6,904 bases of DNA from Betaproteobacteria bacterium TMED41 (GCA_002167365.1 NHCU01000021.1:2178-9081); one strand, 5' to 3'. Positions 1-5,444 are shown, counted from the first letter of the stretch. The notes: generated from the letters alone by a model not told the origin. A program made the numbers and translations.

Positions 1-819
1 GAATCAGATATATCGTCTGACTTCCGTTATACATTTGGTATAGAAGATTTACAATTTGGCATACCACTTATTCCTGTATTGATTGGCTTTCTTATTGTCC
101 CCACGATAGCAAAGATGTTCAGTGCATCCAATTCCAATGTGTTCTTACCAAGTATAGACATAGGATTTTGTAAAGTTATCAAATACTTTAGGAAAAAACT
201 TATTACAAGTTCACTGCGAGGTGGTCTTATAGGTTACCTGTGTGGATTTGTTCCTGGGGTCAGCACGGTATTATCAACAAATGCCAGTTATTCTTTCGAG
301 AAGAAACTGCATCCAAATAATCCAGGCAAGTTGTTAGTGGCAAGTGAAACTGCCAACAACTCTGGACAGTTTGCAAGTATGCTACCACTACTGCTTATTG
401 GTATTCCTATCACGGGTTCAGAAATAGTATTGTACAGTATGCTTGTAGACGCTGGATGGTCGCCATATCAGTTCGACAATGTTACAAACAATGCAGACAT
501 GATCTTCAAACAGATTGTGCCGTGGTTTGTGTTTGCCAACATAGTTGGATTGATTGTTGCATGGCCGCTGGCAAGGAAAATATTAAACCTTTTTGCAAAT
601 AGTAAAAAATATATGATTGCGATATTGGCAGTGGGTATGTTATTATTAAACACCTACTTGGGAATATTAGATTATAGAGTTTGGTTGTATACAGTCTGTT
701 TGATCGTGTTCAGTTGTATAGGACTTTTAATTAAAAAATATGAAACGGTACCTTTGATATTCATGTTCATACTGGGCAATGATATGGAAGGTGTCTTTTT
801 CAGACAAATGTTAATATAG
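1..819 (+). CDS. TctA-like permease of a tripartite tricarboxylate transporter, 5' partial
   Basis: This is the large membrane subunit of a TTT-family secondary carboxylate transporter, cut by the window edge. The frame is open from base 1, so the start lies upstream and 272 residues are visible. The first residues (RYTFGIEDLQFGI) match the loop before a TctA helix. Family signatures follow: FVPG at about 83-86, SYSFEKKL at 96-103, ASETANNS at 114-121 (TctA usually has a PEAANN-type motif) and LLIGIP at 131-136. About six or seven hydrophobic segments are present. The protein stops right after an ILGNDMEGVFFRQML segment, equivalent to the LGP..E...R..L motif. From memory, TctA normally continues for some tens of residues, so the C terminus looks short. 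The binding-protein gene follows after 8 bp; no TctB-like small subunit is visible. Family call is strong; the substrate is unknown. Confidence 0.85.
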   Translation, partial: ESDISSDFRYTFGIEDLQFGIPLIPVLIGFLIVPTIAKMFSASNSNVFLPSIDIGFCKVIKYFRKKLITSSLRGGLIGYLCGFVPGVSTVLSTNASYSFEKKLHPNNPGKLLVASETANNSGQFASMLPLLLIGIPITGSEIVLYSMLVDAGWSPYQFDNVTNNADMIFKQIVPWFVFANIVGLIVAWPLARKILNLFANSKKYMIAILAVGMLLLNTYLGILDYRVWLYTVCLIVFSCIGLLIKKYETVPLIFMFILGNDMEGVFFRQMLI

Positions 820-823
820 GAGA
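818..823 (+). promoter_or_regulatory. ribosome binding site of the TctC-like gene
   Basis: AGGAGA lies 4 bases before the ATG at 828 and overlaps the stop codon of the permease gene. This placement suggests translational coupling of permease and binding protein. Confidence 0.7.
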
Positions 824-827
824 AACA

Positions 828-1649
828 ATGAAAATAAAACAAACACAAGGACTAATAGCAAGTATAATCTGTGCAATTTTTATGCTTGGTCTTTTGGTAA
901 CGTCAAGTACACCAAGTTGGTGGGAACTTGGATCAAGTCAAGCAGAAACACCAGAGAGTATTACACTAATCAATAGTGGTAAGGCAGGCGGATCGTTCAA
1001 TGCAAGAACACAAATGTATAAGGAAGGATTAACTGCCGCAGGATACAATGTGCAATATGAGAATATTGGCAAAATATCACAAGCAGTAAAAATGTTCAAA
1101 GCATCATCCGGACCTACAATTATGGTTTATGCAAACAATCAAGTGTACAAACAAGATTTATTTCACACAGAGAATAATTTTATCATCGCTGAATATCAAC
1201 AGCCTTTGTATGTGTGTAGAACAAATGCAAGTAAAGATAAAACAGGCAACCTCACAGTTGCACACGGCAAAGGATATGACCCCAAGCTATTAACAACATT
1301 ACTTGGCGACAATGTCACACTAGTACCATACAAAAACAGTGGTGCCATGCTGAAAGGCATATTAGGTGGTGATGTCGACATGATGGTGAACAACCAAGGC
1401 AAGAGTTTCAAGTACATAAAGTCAGGACATGGAACTTGTGAAGCATCAGATGTACTGCCTATAATGGTAGCAACAGTGATAGGAACCAACATTGATGTAC
1501 AAAAAATCAGAGATATAATTTTTAATATAACAATGGATGTACAATTCATAGAGTATCACACATCAAGAAAACTAGTACGACCTACCAGCACATGGGAACA
1601 GGAACTTGCATTCACGCAAGAACTTGAAAAAGGATATGAAGTCAAGTAA
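828..1649 (+). CDS. TctC-like periplasmic substrate-binding protein (TTT/Bug family)
   Basis: Probable periplasmic receptor that delivers a carboxylate or related ligand to the TctA-like permease encoded just upstream. It has 273 residues. The N terminus is a signal peptide or anchor: basic residues 2-4, a hydrophobic stretch at about 9-27, and a possible cleavage site after SQA near residue 39. The mature protein begins with a beta strand (ITLINS) followed by GKAGGSFNAR at 51-60, which corresponds to the ligand-binding PGG loop of the Bug family. VPYKNSGAMLKGILGGDVDMMV at 166-187 corresponds to the conserved YKG..pa..dl..G.vD segment. The length is somewhat below the usual 300 or so residues. 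The start is set by the AGGAGA site. The final 14 bases overlap the next gene. A generic solute-binding protein is possible, but position beside tctA favours TctC. Confidence 0.75.
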   Translation: MKIKQTQGLIASIICAIFMLGLLVTSSTPSWWELGSSQAETPESITLINSGKAGGSFNARTQMYKEGLTAAGYNVQYENIGKISQAVKMFKASSGPTIMVYANNQVYKQDLFHTENNFIIAEYQQPLYVCRTNASKDKTGNLTVAHGKGYDPKLLTTLLGDNVTLVPYKNSGAMLKGILGGDVDMMVNNQGKSFKYIKSGHGTCEASDVLPIMVATVIGTNIDVQKIRDIIFNITMDVQFIEYHTSRKLVRPTSTWEQELAFTQELEKGYEVK

Positions 1650-2292
1650 TTTAGATCTACATAAAAACACCATAAGTGAATTTCACGACAATCTTATGGT
1701 GTACTATGAACTTGTAAAAGAGAAACAGGATAATCACAAAGGCTCATTTGCAGAAGCAGTCAGATACCTTATGCTACCTGAACTTGTTTTGCATGAAGAA
1801 AAGATAGAAGACAGAACCATACTACGAGATGAAGAAAATGGCAAGCCTCGTAATTGGGGGACAAAAAGAGAATGGCGTGATTACATGGTATCTAAAGGAT
1901 ACAACACACACAATACAAAGATGAGTTATGTTGATCATGCTAATATTCCGGAAGACTTGTTGACTGCTTTAAACACATTACCTATCAACAATCCAGTATT
2001 CAGTGTGAACATACAACCACCAGGGTCTGTTGTTCCGGCACACGAAGACACGTGGAGAATATGGCGTGACAAATATCCTGAAATTGCAAAAATATGCACA
2101 TTCGAAGACACAGTATTTTTTATAGTATTCCTAACGCCACAAGAAACAGGACATTCTTTTCAATGTGGTACAACCAATATCAAATGGGGACAAGGTGATG
2201 TGATACAGATGCCCTACTATACCAAACATGCAACAGCCAACGCAGGTTTTACAAACAAGATACTGGTACAATGTTTAGGGATTAAGAAATGA
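1636..2292 (+). CDS. aspartyl/asparaginyl beta-hydroxylase-like Fe(II)/2-oxoglutarate oxygenase
   Basis: Predicted soluble 218-residue dioxygenase with a double-stranded beta-helix (cupin-like) fold. The iron ligands are visible: H136 and D138 in PPGSVVPAHEDTWR, and H198 in YYTKHATANAG. The strands between them (DTVFFIVFLTP, GTTNIKWGQGDVIQMP) and the G-D-V turn before the distal histidine match the aspartyl/asparaginyl beta-hydroxylase group. By family it couples 2-oxoglutarate decarboxylation to hydroxylation of a protein side chain or a small molecule; the target is unknown. The ATG at 1636 was preferred over an in-frame TTG at 1606 because it gives a shorter overlap (14 bp) with the TctC gene. 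The AGGA before it is only one base away, so initiation probably depends on coupling. Its stop overlaps the next start (ATGA). Confidence 0.72.
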   Translation: MKSSNLDLHKNTISEFHDNLMVYYELVKEKQDNHKGSFAEAVRYLMLPELVLHEEKIEDRTILRDEENGKPRNWGTKREWRDYMVSKGYNTHNTKMSYVDHANIPEDLLTALNTLPINNPVFSVNIQPPGSVVPAHEDTWRIWRDKYPEIAKICTFEDTVFFIVFLTPQETGHSFQCGTTNIKWGQGDVIQMPYYTKHATANAGFTNKILVQCLGIKK

Positions 2293-3323
2293 GTTGGCAT
2301 TTAGAATGCAATAATAAAAAATTTGTTAGCAAATTAGAAGTATTAAGAGAATATAAACAATCCAAACAAGCCATGCGGTTCTGTATTCCAGAAACATATG
2401 ACAACTATGATTTCACTGTTGCACCTAAAGAATCTTTAGAAGAACTATGCAAACAAAAAGCATTAAACCTCAGAGCAAACAATGACAAAATTATAATATG
2501 GTACAGTGGCGGGTGTGACAGTCACTATGTTCTTAATACATTTCTAAAAAACAATATTAAAGTAGATGAGATACACATGGTAAAAAGTGGATTCTCAAAT
2601 GCTGATTACGAAATAGAAAAATATGCAATACCTTTTGTAAACAAACTGAATATCAAAACAGTCGTACACGAGCCCACACTAGACTATTACGAAAAACGTT
2701 ATGTTGAAAACAAAACACAATTAGGTTCGTCTAACGATTATTGGCATCACTTTCGTTTGAATAACGATTTTGAAAATTTGCAACACCATGATACAGAAGG
2801 AGTTGCACATATATTTGGTAAAGAAAAACCTACACTGTGTTTTATTAACGGCAAGTGGTATATGTATTTTTTAGATGTAGATGTTACACCACAACCAAAT
2901 CAAATTAATTTTTTCTCTGATGATCCCATAATACATAGCAAACAATGTCATATGTTGATTAACGAAATACAATTGACGAAGAATCAATCAGATTATAACA
3001 AAGTTACTTGGTTTCACGAAGATCAAAATTTTTGGAATAGAGCTATTGGTCGATACAAGAATAGCACATTTCCGTTGAAAGAGATGATGGACGATAATTA
3101 TAATAACAAAGATGCAGAAGCAATCAAACAAGCACCTGAACATATAGTGAATGCTTGGCAACAAAAAATCAAAGCACTTGTACAAGAGTTAGGAGCAGAT
3201 ATTTTTAATAGAAGAGATCCAGCCATAGGCACTATTGGAATATTCTCTAAATTTTACTGCCTAACTGAAAAATCTACCAAAACTGTGGATGAACTATTCC
3301 CAAATGGTTTTAAACTCCAATAA
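2289..3323 (+). CDS. PP-loop (N-type ATP pyrophosphatase) family enzyme
   Basis: Predicted ATP-dependent adenylating enzyme of 344 residues. The strand-loop motif IIIWYSGGCDS at 68-78 contains the SGGxDS PP-loop of N-type ATP pyrophosphatases, the superfamily of asparagine synthetase, QueC, TilS, GMP synthetase and PAPS reductase. A second strand follows (VDEIHMV, about 92-98). The roughly 65 residues before the loop are not recognised. The C-terminal half is rich in aromatic and charged residues (QHHDTEGVAHIFGKEKP, FHEDQNFWNRAIGRY) and may form a substrate domain. No glutamine amidotransferase domain and no clear zinc-cysteine cluster is seen, so it is not a full asparagine synthetase or standard QueC. 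Its start overlaps the oxygenase stop by ATGA, linking the two products. Target unknown. Confidence 0.75.
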   Translation: MSWHLECNNKKFVSKLEVLREYKQSKQAMRFCIPETYDNYDFTVAPKESLEELCKQKALNLRANNDKIIIWYSGGCDSHYVLNTFLKNNIKVDEIHMVKSGFSNADYEIEKYAIPFVNKLNIKTVVHEPTLDYYEKRYVENKTQLGSSNDYWHHFRLNNDFENLQHHDTEGVAHIFGKEKPTLCFINGKWYMYFLDVDVTPQPNQINFFSDDPIIHSKQCHMLINEIQLTKNQSDYNKVTWFHEDQNFWNRAIGRYKNSTFPLKEMMDDNYNNKDAEAIKQAPEHIVNAWQQKIKALVQELGADIFNRRDPAIGTIGIFSKFYCLTEKSTKTVDELFPNGFKLQ

Positions 3324-3338
3324 AACCAAGTGGTTTTA
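3306..3338 (+). terminator. overlapping alternative hairpins after the PP-loop gene
   Basis: GGTTTTA (3306-3312), TAAAACC (3321-3327) and GGTTTTA (3332-3338) lie in series. The middle segment can pair with either neighbour, giving 7-bp stems with loops of 8 or 4 bases. The second hairpin follows the stop codon and ends in a U-rich arm, so it could act as a weak terminator for the upstream operon. There is no separate U-tract after it. The mutually exclusive pairing also fits an attenuator. Confidence 0.4.
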
Positions 3339-3343
3339 CCTGG

Positions 3344-3371
3344 TTGACGATTTTCCATTACCTGTTATAAT
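3344..3371 (+). promoter_or_regulatory. strong sigma-70-type promoter, probably early
   Basis: TTGACG (3344-3349) and TATAAT (3366-3371) are separated by 16 bases. TGT before the -10 box makes it an extended -10 promoter. A transcript starting near 3378 would have a leader of about 19 bases carrying the AAGGAG site of the 118-aa gene. The surrounding GGTTGACG..TTTCCA context recurs at 5237-5251. Confidence 0.8.
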
Positions 3372-3382
3372 AATGGTAACAA

Positions 3383-3388
3383 AAGGAG
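3383..3388 (+). promoter_or_regulatory. ribosome binding site of the 118-aa gene
   Basis: AAGGAG lies 8 bases before the ATG at 3397. It is the strongest Shine-Dalgarno sequence in the window. Confidence 0.75.
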
Positions 3389-3396
3389 AATAAGTT

Positions 3397-3753
3397 ATGT
3401 ATAAATGTTCAGCAAAGTCAAGTTTGGTACTAGATCAAATGAGAGCTAGATGTCAAGCAGACACACAAACGAATAACAAATGGACTGGAAAGTCTGGAAA
3501 CTATATGTATATCATGGGCAGAGAAAATGCAGATGGTAAGGCTACAGGTGTAGTACATAAGATTGCAGAAGACAGTTCTCATAAGTTATGTGGATCTTTT
3601 AAAATTATGTCAGATGGTATGATTACTAGATTTACAGGTTTGTCTAAACAAGATCAAACAAACATGATGAGATCAGCAGATGCAGAATACAGCACGAAGT
3701 ATTCAGAAACTGCTCCAGCAGAAGACACAGCACCAGAAAAAGTTGCTGTATAA
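3397..3753 (+). CDS. hypothetical 118-aa protein, probably early-expressed
   Basis: I do not recognise this protein. It has 118 residues, no signal peptide and no membrane segment, so it is probably cytoplasmic. Cysteines are at 4, 19 and 65. The N-terminal part is basic and polar (SAKSSLVLDQMRARCQ). The middle (GNYMYIMGRENADGKATGVVHKIAEDSSHKLCGSFKIMSDGMITRFTGL, 35-82) alternates hydrophobic and polar residues and looks like a small beta-rich domain. The last 14 residues are an Ala/Glu/Pro tail that is likely flexible. The start is well supported by AAGGAG at 8 bases and a strong promoter. A strong promoter on a small isolated gene fits an early phage protein acting on the host, but nothing in the sequence shows its function. 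Confidence 0.8.
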   Translation: MYKCSAKSSLVLDQMRARCQADTQTNNKWTGKSGNYMYIMGRENADGKATGVVHKIAEDSSHKLCGSFKIMSDGMITRFTGLSKQDQTNMMRSADAEYSTKYSETAPAEDTAPEKVAV

Positions 3754-3760
3754 ATTTGAC

Positions 3761-3840
3761 GATGCGTTTACAAGCAAGTGGGCTTGAGTTTCCCGAGTGC
3801 CGAAAAGGCCATATGCAAAAAATCTCGGCCCACACGCATC
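3761..3840 (+). ncRNA. candidate structured RNA element in the leader of the glucosaminidase gene
   Basis: The 17 bases 3824-3840 can be fully paired with three upstream segments: CTCG with CGAG (3794-3797), GCCCAC with GTGGGC (3778-3783), and ACGCATC with GATGCGT (3761-3767). The 5' side carries two 10-base bulges. Alternatively CAAGC (3771-3775) forms a hairpin with GCTTG (3782-3786), and its loop GTGG (3778-3781) can pair with CCAC (3830-3833) as a pseudoknot. A small GCC-GAAAA-GGC hairpin (3799-3809) sits inside. The element is more GC-rich than its surroundings and ends 8 bases before the AAGGAA site of the next gene, so it could control that gene. It does not fold as a tRNA and I do not recognise a known riboswitch. 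Confidence 0.55.
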
Positions 3841-3856
3841 ATTAAATAAAGGAATT

Positions 3857-4522
3857 ATGCAAAAACAAGACTTTAGAAAATCTAATAGCACAATTAAATG
3901 GGTGGTACTTACTATCATATTGATCACAACGGTTATTGGTGGATCATTTATAAGTGGTACATTTTATCCTAATAATTGGACAGTAGAAAAAATTGAAGAC
4001 GAGTTTCATAAAAAAGAATTAAGCCAAGTGCAAATGCTTGGATTAACAGAACCAGAGTTTGAATACACAGACAAAGCAACATTTTTGACAGCAACAAAAA
4101 AATGTGTAGAATATTTAAACTATACCACAGATAGAATGAGCAGAGTGCCCACAAGTATTATAATGTCCATGGCGGGTATTGAATCAGGTTGGGGTACAAG
4201 TAGATTTGCCACAGAAGGCAATGCAATTTTTGGTGTGAGGACTTGGAGTCTCAAAACTGTGCCTCATATGAAAGCACTGGGCAATCCAGATGCTCCGTGG
4301 GGTGTAAAGAAATACACAACAAAATGTCAATCAGTCAAAGATATGATTAGAATATTGAATAATCACCCTGCATATGAAGAATTTAGAATTGAAAGAGAAT
4401 TACAAATAGACAAAGGCCAATGGGATTATAGGGCATTAATGGTAAGAATGAATGCTTGGAGCACCAATCCAGACTATGCAGAAATTATTCTACAAGCAAT
4501 AGTTGACAATAAATTACCTTAA
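3857..4522 (+). CDS. Bax-like membrane-anchored N-acetylglucosaminidase
   Basis: Predicted peptidoglycan hydrolase of the glucosaminidase family (PF01832, Bax type) with 221 residues. Residues 14-34 form one transmembrane helix after a basic N terminus, so the enzyme domain should face the periplasm while anchored in the inner membrane. The catalytic core is clear: VPTSIIMSMAGIESGWGTSRFATEGNAIFGV at about 97-127, with E109 as the expected catalytic acid. NNHPAYEEFR at 168-177 and WSTNPDYAEIILQAI at 201-215 match the Bax C-terminal part. The ATG at 3857 is chosen for the preceding AAGGAA (3849-3854) and because an in-frame GTG at 3797 would add 20 residues encoded by the RNA element. In a phage it could aid lysis or wall remodelling; the anchor argues against a virion lysin. 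Confidence 0.85.
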   Translation: MQKQDFRKSNSTIKWVVLTIILITTVIGGSFISGTFYPNNWTVEKIEDEFHKKELSQVQMLGLTEPEFEYTDKATFLTATKKCVEYLNYTTDRMSRVPTSIIMSMAGIESGWGTSRFATEGNAIFGVRTWSLKTVPHMKALGNPDAPWGVKKYTTKCQSVKDMIRILNNHPAYEEFRIERELQIDKGQWDYRALMVRMNAWSTNPDYAEIILQAIVDNKLP

Positions 4523-4531
4523 TAGTATAAT
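4503..4531 (+). promoter_or_regulatory. consensus sigma-70 promoter overlapping the end of the glucosaminidase gene
   Basis: TTGACA (4503-4508) and TATAAT (4526-4531) are both perfect consensus boxes with the optimal 17-base spacer. The -35 box lies within the last codons of the glucosaminidase gene. The next ATG (4537) begins only 5 bases after the -10 box, so the transcript would start at or just inside that codon. Confidence 0.8.
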
Positions 4532-4536
4532 AAGTT

Positions 4537-4896
4537 ATGGGATTCATACAAATGAAATTGCCAAAACGTATTCGACACAAGATCGAGAACTCTCGAAGAA
4601 ACAGAGAAGCACTAGCACAACACAAGAAATGGTTGGAGTCGCAAGGACTTGATGATAAGTCTTTAAAGAAAAGACTAAAGAACTTCAAAGGATACGAGAT
4701 ACCTAAGTATGAGAGAGATCCTAATCTGCCTCAATGTTCAGATAAAATTCCTGTAGGCATAGGCAGTAAAAAAGAACGAATGCAATATTCAGGCAAAAGA
4801 AAACTGCTTGGTATAGGTATGATGCATAAATCAAACCTTGTTCCTGTATGGGACGAAGAAGGTGCAAAGGAAATATCCACGATGCGTAGAAACTAG
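4537..4896 (+). CDS. small basic protein with C-terminal MHKSN motif, marine myophage-type hypothetical
   Basis: 119 residues if started at 4537, or 114 if the in-frame ATG at 4552 (MKLPKRIRHKI) is used. No membrane segment. The N-terminal half is strongly basic and helical (RIRHKIENSRRNREALAQHKKWLESQG). The C-terminal segment KLLGIGMMHKSNLVPVWDEEGAKEISTMRRN (89-119) resembles a short protein family that I recall from marine T4-like phages, with a G-I-x-T/M-MHKSN-x-VPV core; its function is unknown to me. The promoter is so close that a transcript may begin at the 4537 codon, and neither start has a Shine-Dalgarno site. The upstream 11 bases ending in the ATG are identical to those at the start of the 118-aa gene. 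The context suggests early expression. Confidence 0.75.
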   Translation: MGFIQMKLPKRIRHKIENSRRNREALAQHKKWLESQGLDDKSLKKRLKNFKGYEIPKYERDPNLPQCSDKIPVGIGSKKERMQYSGKRKLLGIGMMHKSNLVPVWDEEGAKEISTMRRN

Positions 4897-4907
4897 TAAA
4901 TAGTTTC
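4889..4907 (+). promoter_or_regulatory. perfect 7-bp hairpin directly before the 96-aa gene
   Basis: GAAACTA (4889-4895) and TAGTTTC (4901-4907) flank a 5-base GTAAA loop. The hairpin spans the stop codon of the upstream gene and ends at the base before the ATG at 4908. No Shine-Dalgarno sequence is visible, so the hairpin may affect initiation or coupling. It is too AT-rich and lacks the U-tract for a normal terminator. Confidence 0.45.
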
Positions 4908-5198
4908 ATGGCACGTATCGGAAGAAAATCAACACTAGAATGGATCAAAGAGGATTACACATCTAATCCTAAAAGATTCTGTTGCGAAGTTATTGGAATG
5001 GTATCCAATCTTATCGCTTCACTGATACTGATGTGGTATTCACCAAACCCACCAATGTTCATTGCCTACATATTCTTTTTGATAGCGACCTGCTTCCTGA
5101 TGTATGGTGCATTCAGCCGTCAAAGTTTTGGCTTCACAGTAATGTATTTGGTATATTTAGGCATTGACGGCATAGGATTTCTAAAAACTCTATCATAA
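4908..5198 (+). CDS. small three-helix membrane protein, marine myophage-type hypothetical
   Basis: A 96-residue protein with a basic cytoplasmic N terminus (MARIGRKSTLEWIKEDYTSNPKRF) and three hydrophobic segments at about 27-45, 49-68 and 74-94. The sequence between the second and third (AFSRQSFGFTVMYLVYLGIDGIGFLK) has the pattern R-x-S-F-G...Y..L..ID.IG, which I recall from short membrane proteins in marine phages; the arrangement is loosely like a fragment of a PnuC-type or MtN3-type transporter, but that is weak. It follows the basic protein after 11 bases and probably shares its promoter. The start lies right after a perfect hairpin and has no obvious Shine-Dalgarno site. Function unknown. 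Confidence 0.72.
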   Translation: MARIGRKSTLEWIKEDYTSNPKRFCCEVIGMVSNLIASLILMWYSPNPPMFIAYIFFLIATCFLMYGAFSRQSFGFTVMYLVYLGIDGIGFLKTLS

Positions 5199-5238
5199 AC
5201 ATCAATAAAACTGCGACTTTTAACAAGACCAACTGCGG

Positions 5239-5266
5239 TTGACGTATTTCCAAATTATGCTATAAT
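5239..5266 (+). promoter_or_regulatory. strong extended -10 sigma-70 promoter
   Basis: TTGACG (5239-5244) and TATAAT (5261-5266) have a 16-base spacer, with TGC before the -10 box. The layout and flanking bases (GGTTGACG..TTTCCA) match the promoter at 3344. CAAC-TGCG-GTTG, a small palindrome at 5230-5241, overlaps the -35 box, and AACTGCG also occurs at 5209-5215; either could be a regulator site, though this is weak. Confidence 0.8.
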
Positions 5267-5272
5267 TGTTTT

Positions 5273-5437
5273 ATGATTAGACTAATAATATTGTTTGCAA
5301 TCTTTCTTGCAGTGTATCCAATGATAGGAGATGGATGGGCACAGTTCAGCAACGACTTTAATGTTGATGGTGTGTTTAATTTCATTTCTAATTTGTTTGC
5401 ATCACTGGACGGAATGATTGACAAACTTCAAGGATAA
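5273..5437 (+). CDS. 54-aa secreted or membrane-anchored small protein
   Basis: A short frame starts MIRLIILFAIFLAVYPMIGDGWAQFSND and ends after DGMIDKLQG. Residues 2-18 are strongly hydrophobic after one arginine, like a signal peptide with possible cleavage after GWA (residue 23), or a single anchor helix. The remaining 30 residues are amphipathic (VFNFISNLFASLDGMIDKL) and could bind a membrane. The ATG lies 7 bases after a strong -10 box, so the mRNA could start exactly at the A of the ATG. The stop is 7 bases before the next gene, whose Shine-Dalgarno overlaps it, giving a tight unit. I have a loose memory of similar short proteins in marine phages but cannot name the family. The strong promoter and hydrophobic start favour a real gene. 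Confidence 0.6.
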   Translation: MIRLIILFAIFLAVYPMIGDGWAQFSNDFNVDGVFNFISNLFASLDGMIDKLQG

Positions 5438-5440
5438 GGA
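5436..5440 (+). promoter_or_regulatory. ribosome binding site of the LPP20-like gene
   Basis: AAGGA ends 4 bases before the ATG at 5445 and overlaps the stop codon of the 54-aa gene. It supports 5445 over an in-frame TTG at 5418. Confidence 0.6.
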
Positions 5441-5444
5441 TAAT

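Noticed and set aside
1196..1549. 117-aa open frame on the minus strand
   Set aside because: It is fully opposite the TctC-like gene, and its composition is that of an antisense shadow.
1606..1635. TTG start for the oxygenase giving ten extra residues
   Set aside because: It would lengthen the overlap with the TctC gene, and the added residues are not domain-like; ATG 1636 is simpler, although its own ribosome site is poor.
3400..3407. TATAAATG as a late promoter
   Set aside because: It differs from the octamer at the last base, lies inside the coding region just after a start codon, and no gene start follows at the right distance.
3761..3840. tRNA gene with acceptor stem GATGCGT/ACGCATC
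   Set aside because: The 7-bp end stem and 80-base length fit, but on neither strand is there a T arm with a TTCRA-type loop before the 3' acceptor strand, nor a 5-bp anticodon stem at the right place.
3797..3856. GTG-initiated N-terminal extension of the glucosaminidase
   Set aside because: It has no ribosome binding site and runs through the structured element, whereas the ATG at 3857 has AAGGAA and begins a normal anchored protein.
4982..5167. 61-aa open frame in another + strand frame
   Set aside because: It is inside the 96-aa membrane protein gene, with no ribosome site and no protein-like features.
5418..5444. Upstream TTG start for the LPP20-like protein
   Set aside because: It would put charged residues before the signal sequence and overlap the 54-aa gene; AAGGA sits correctly before ATG 5445.
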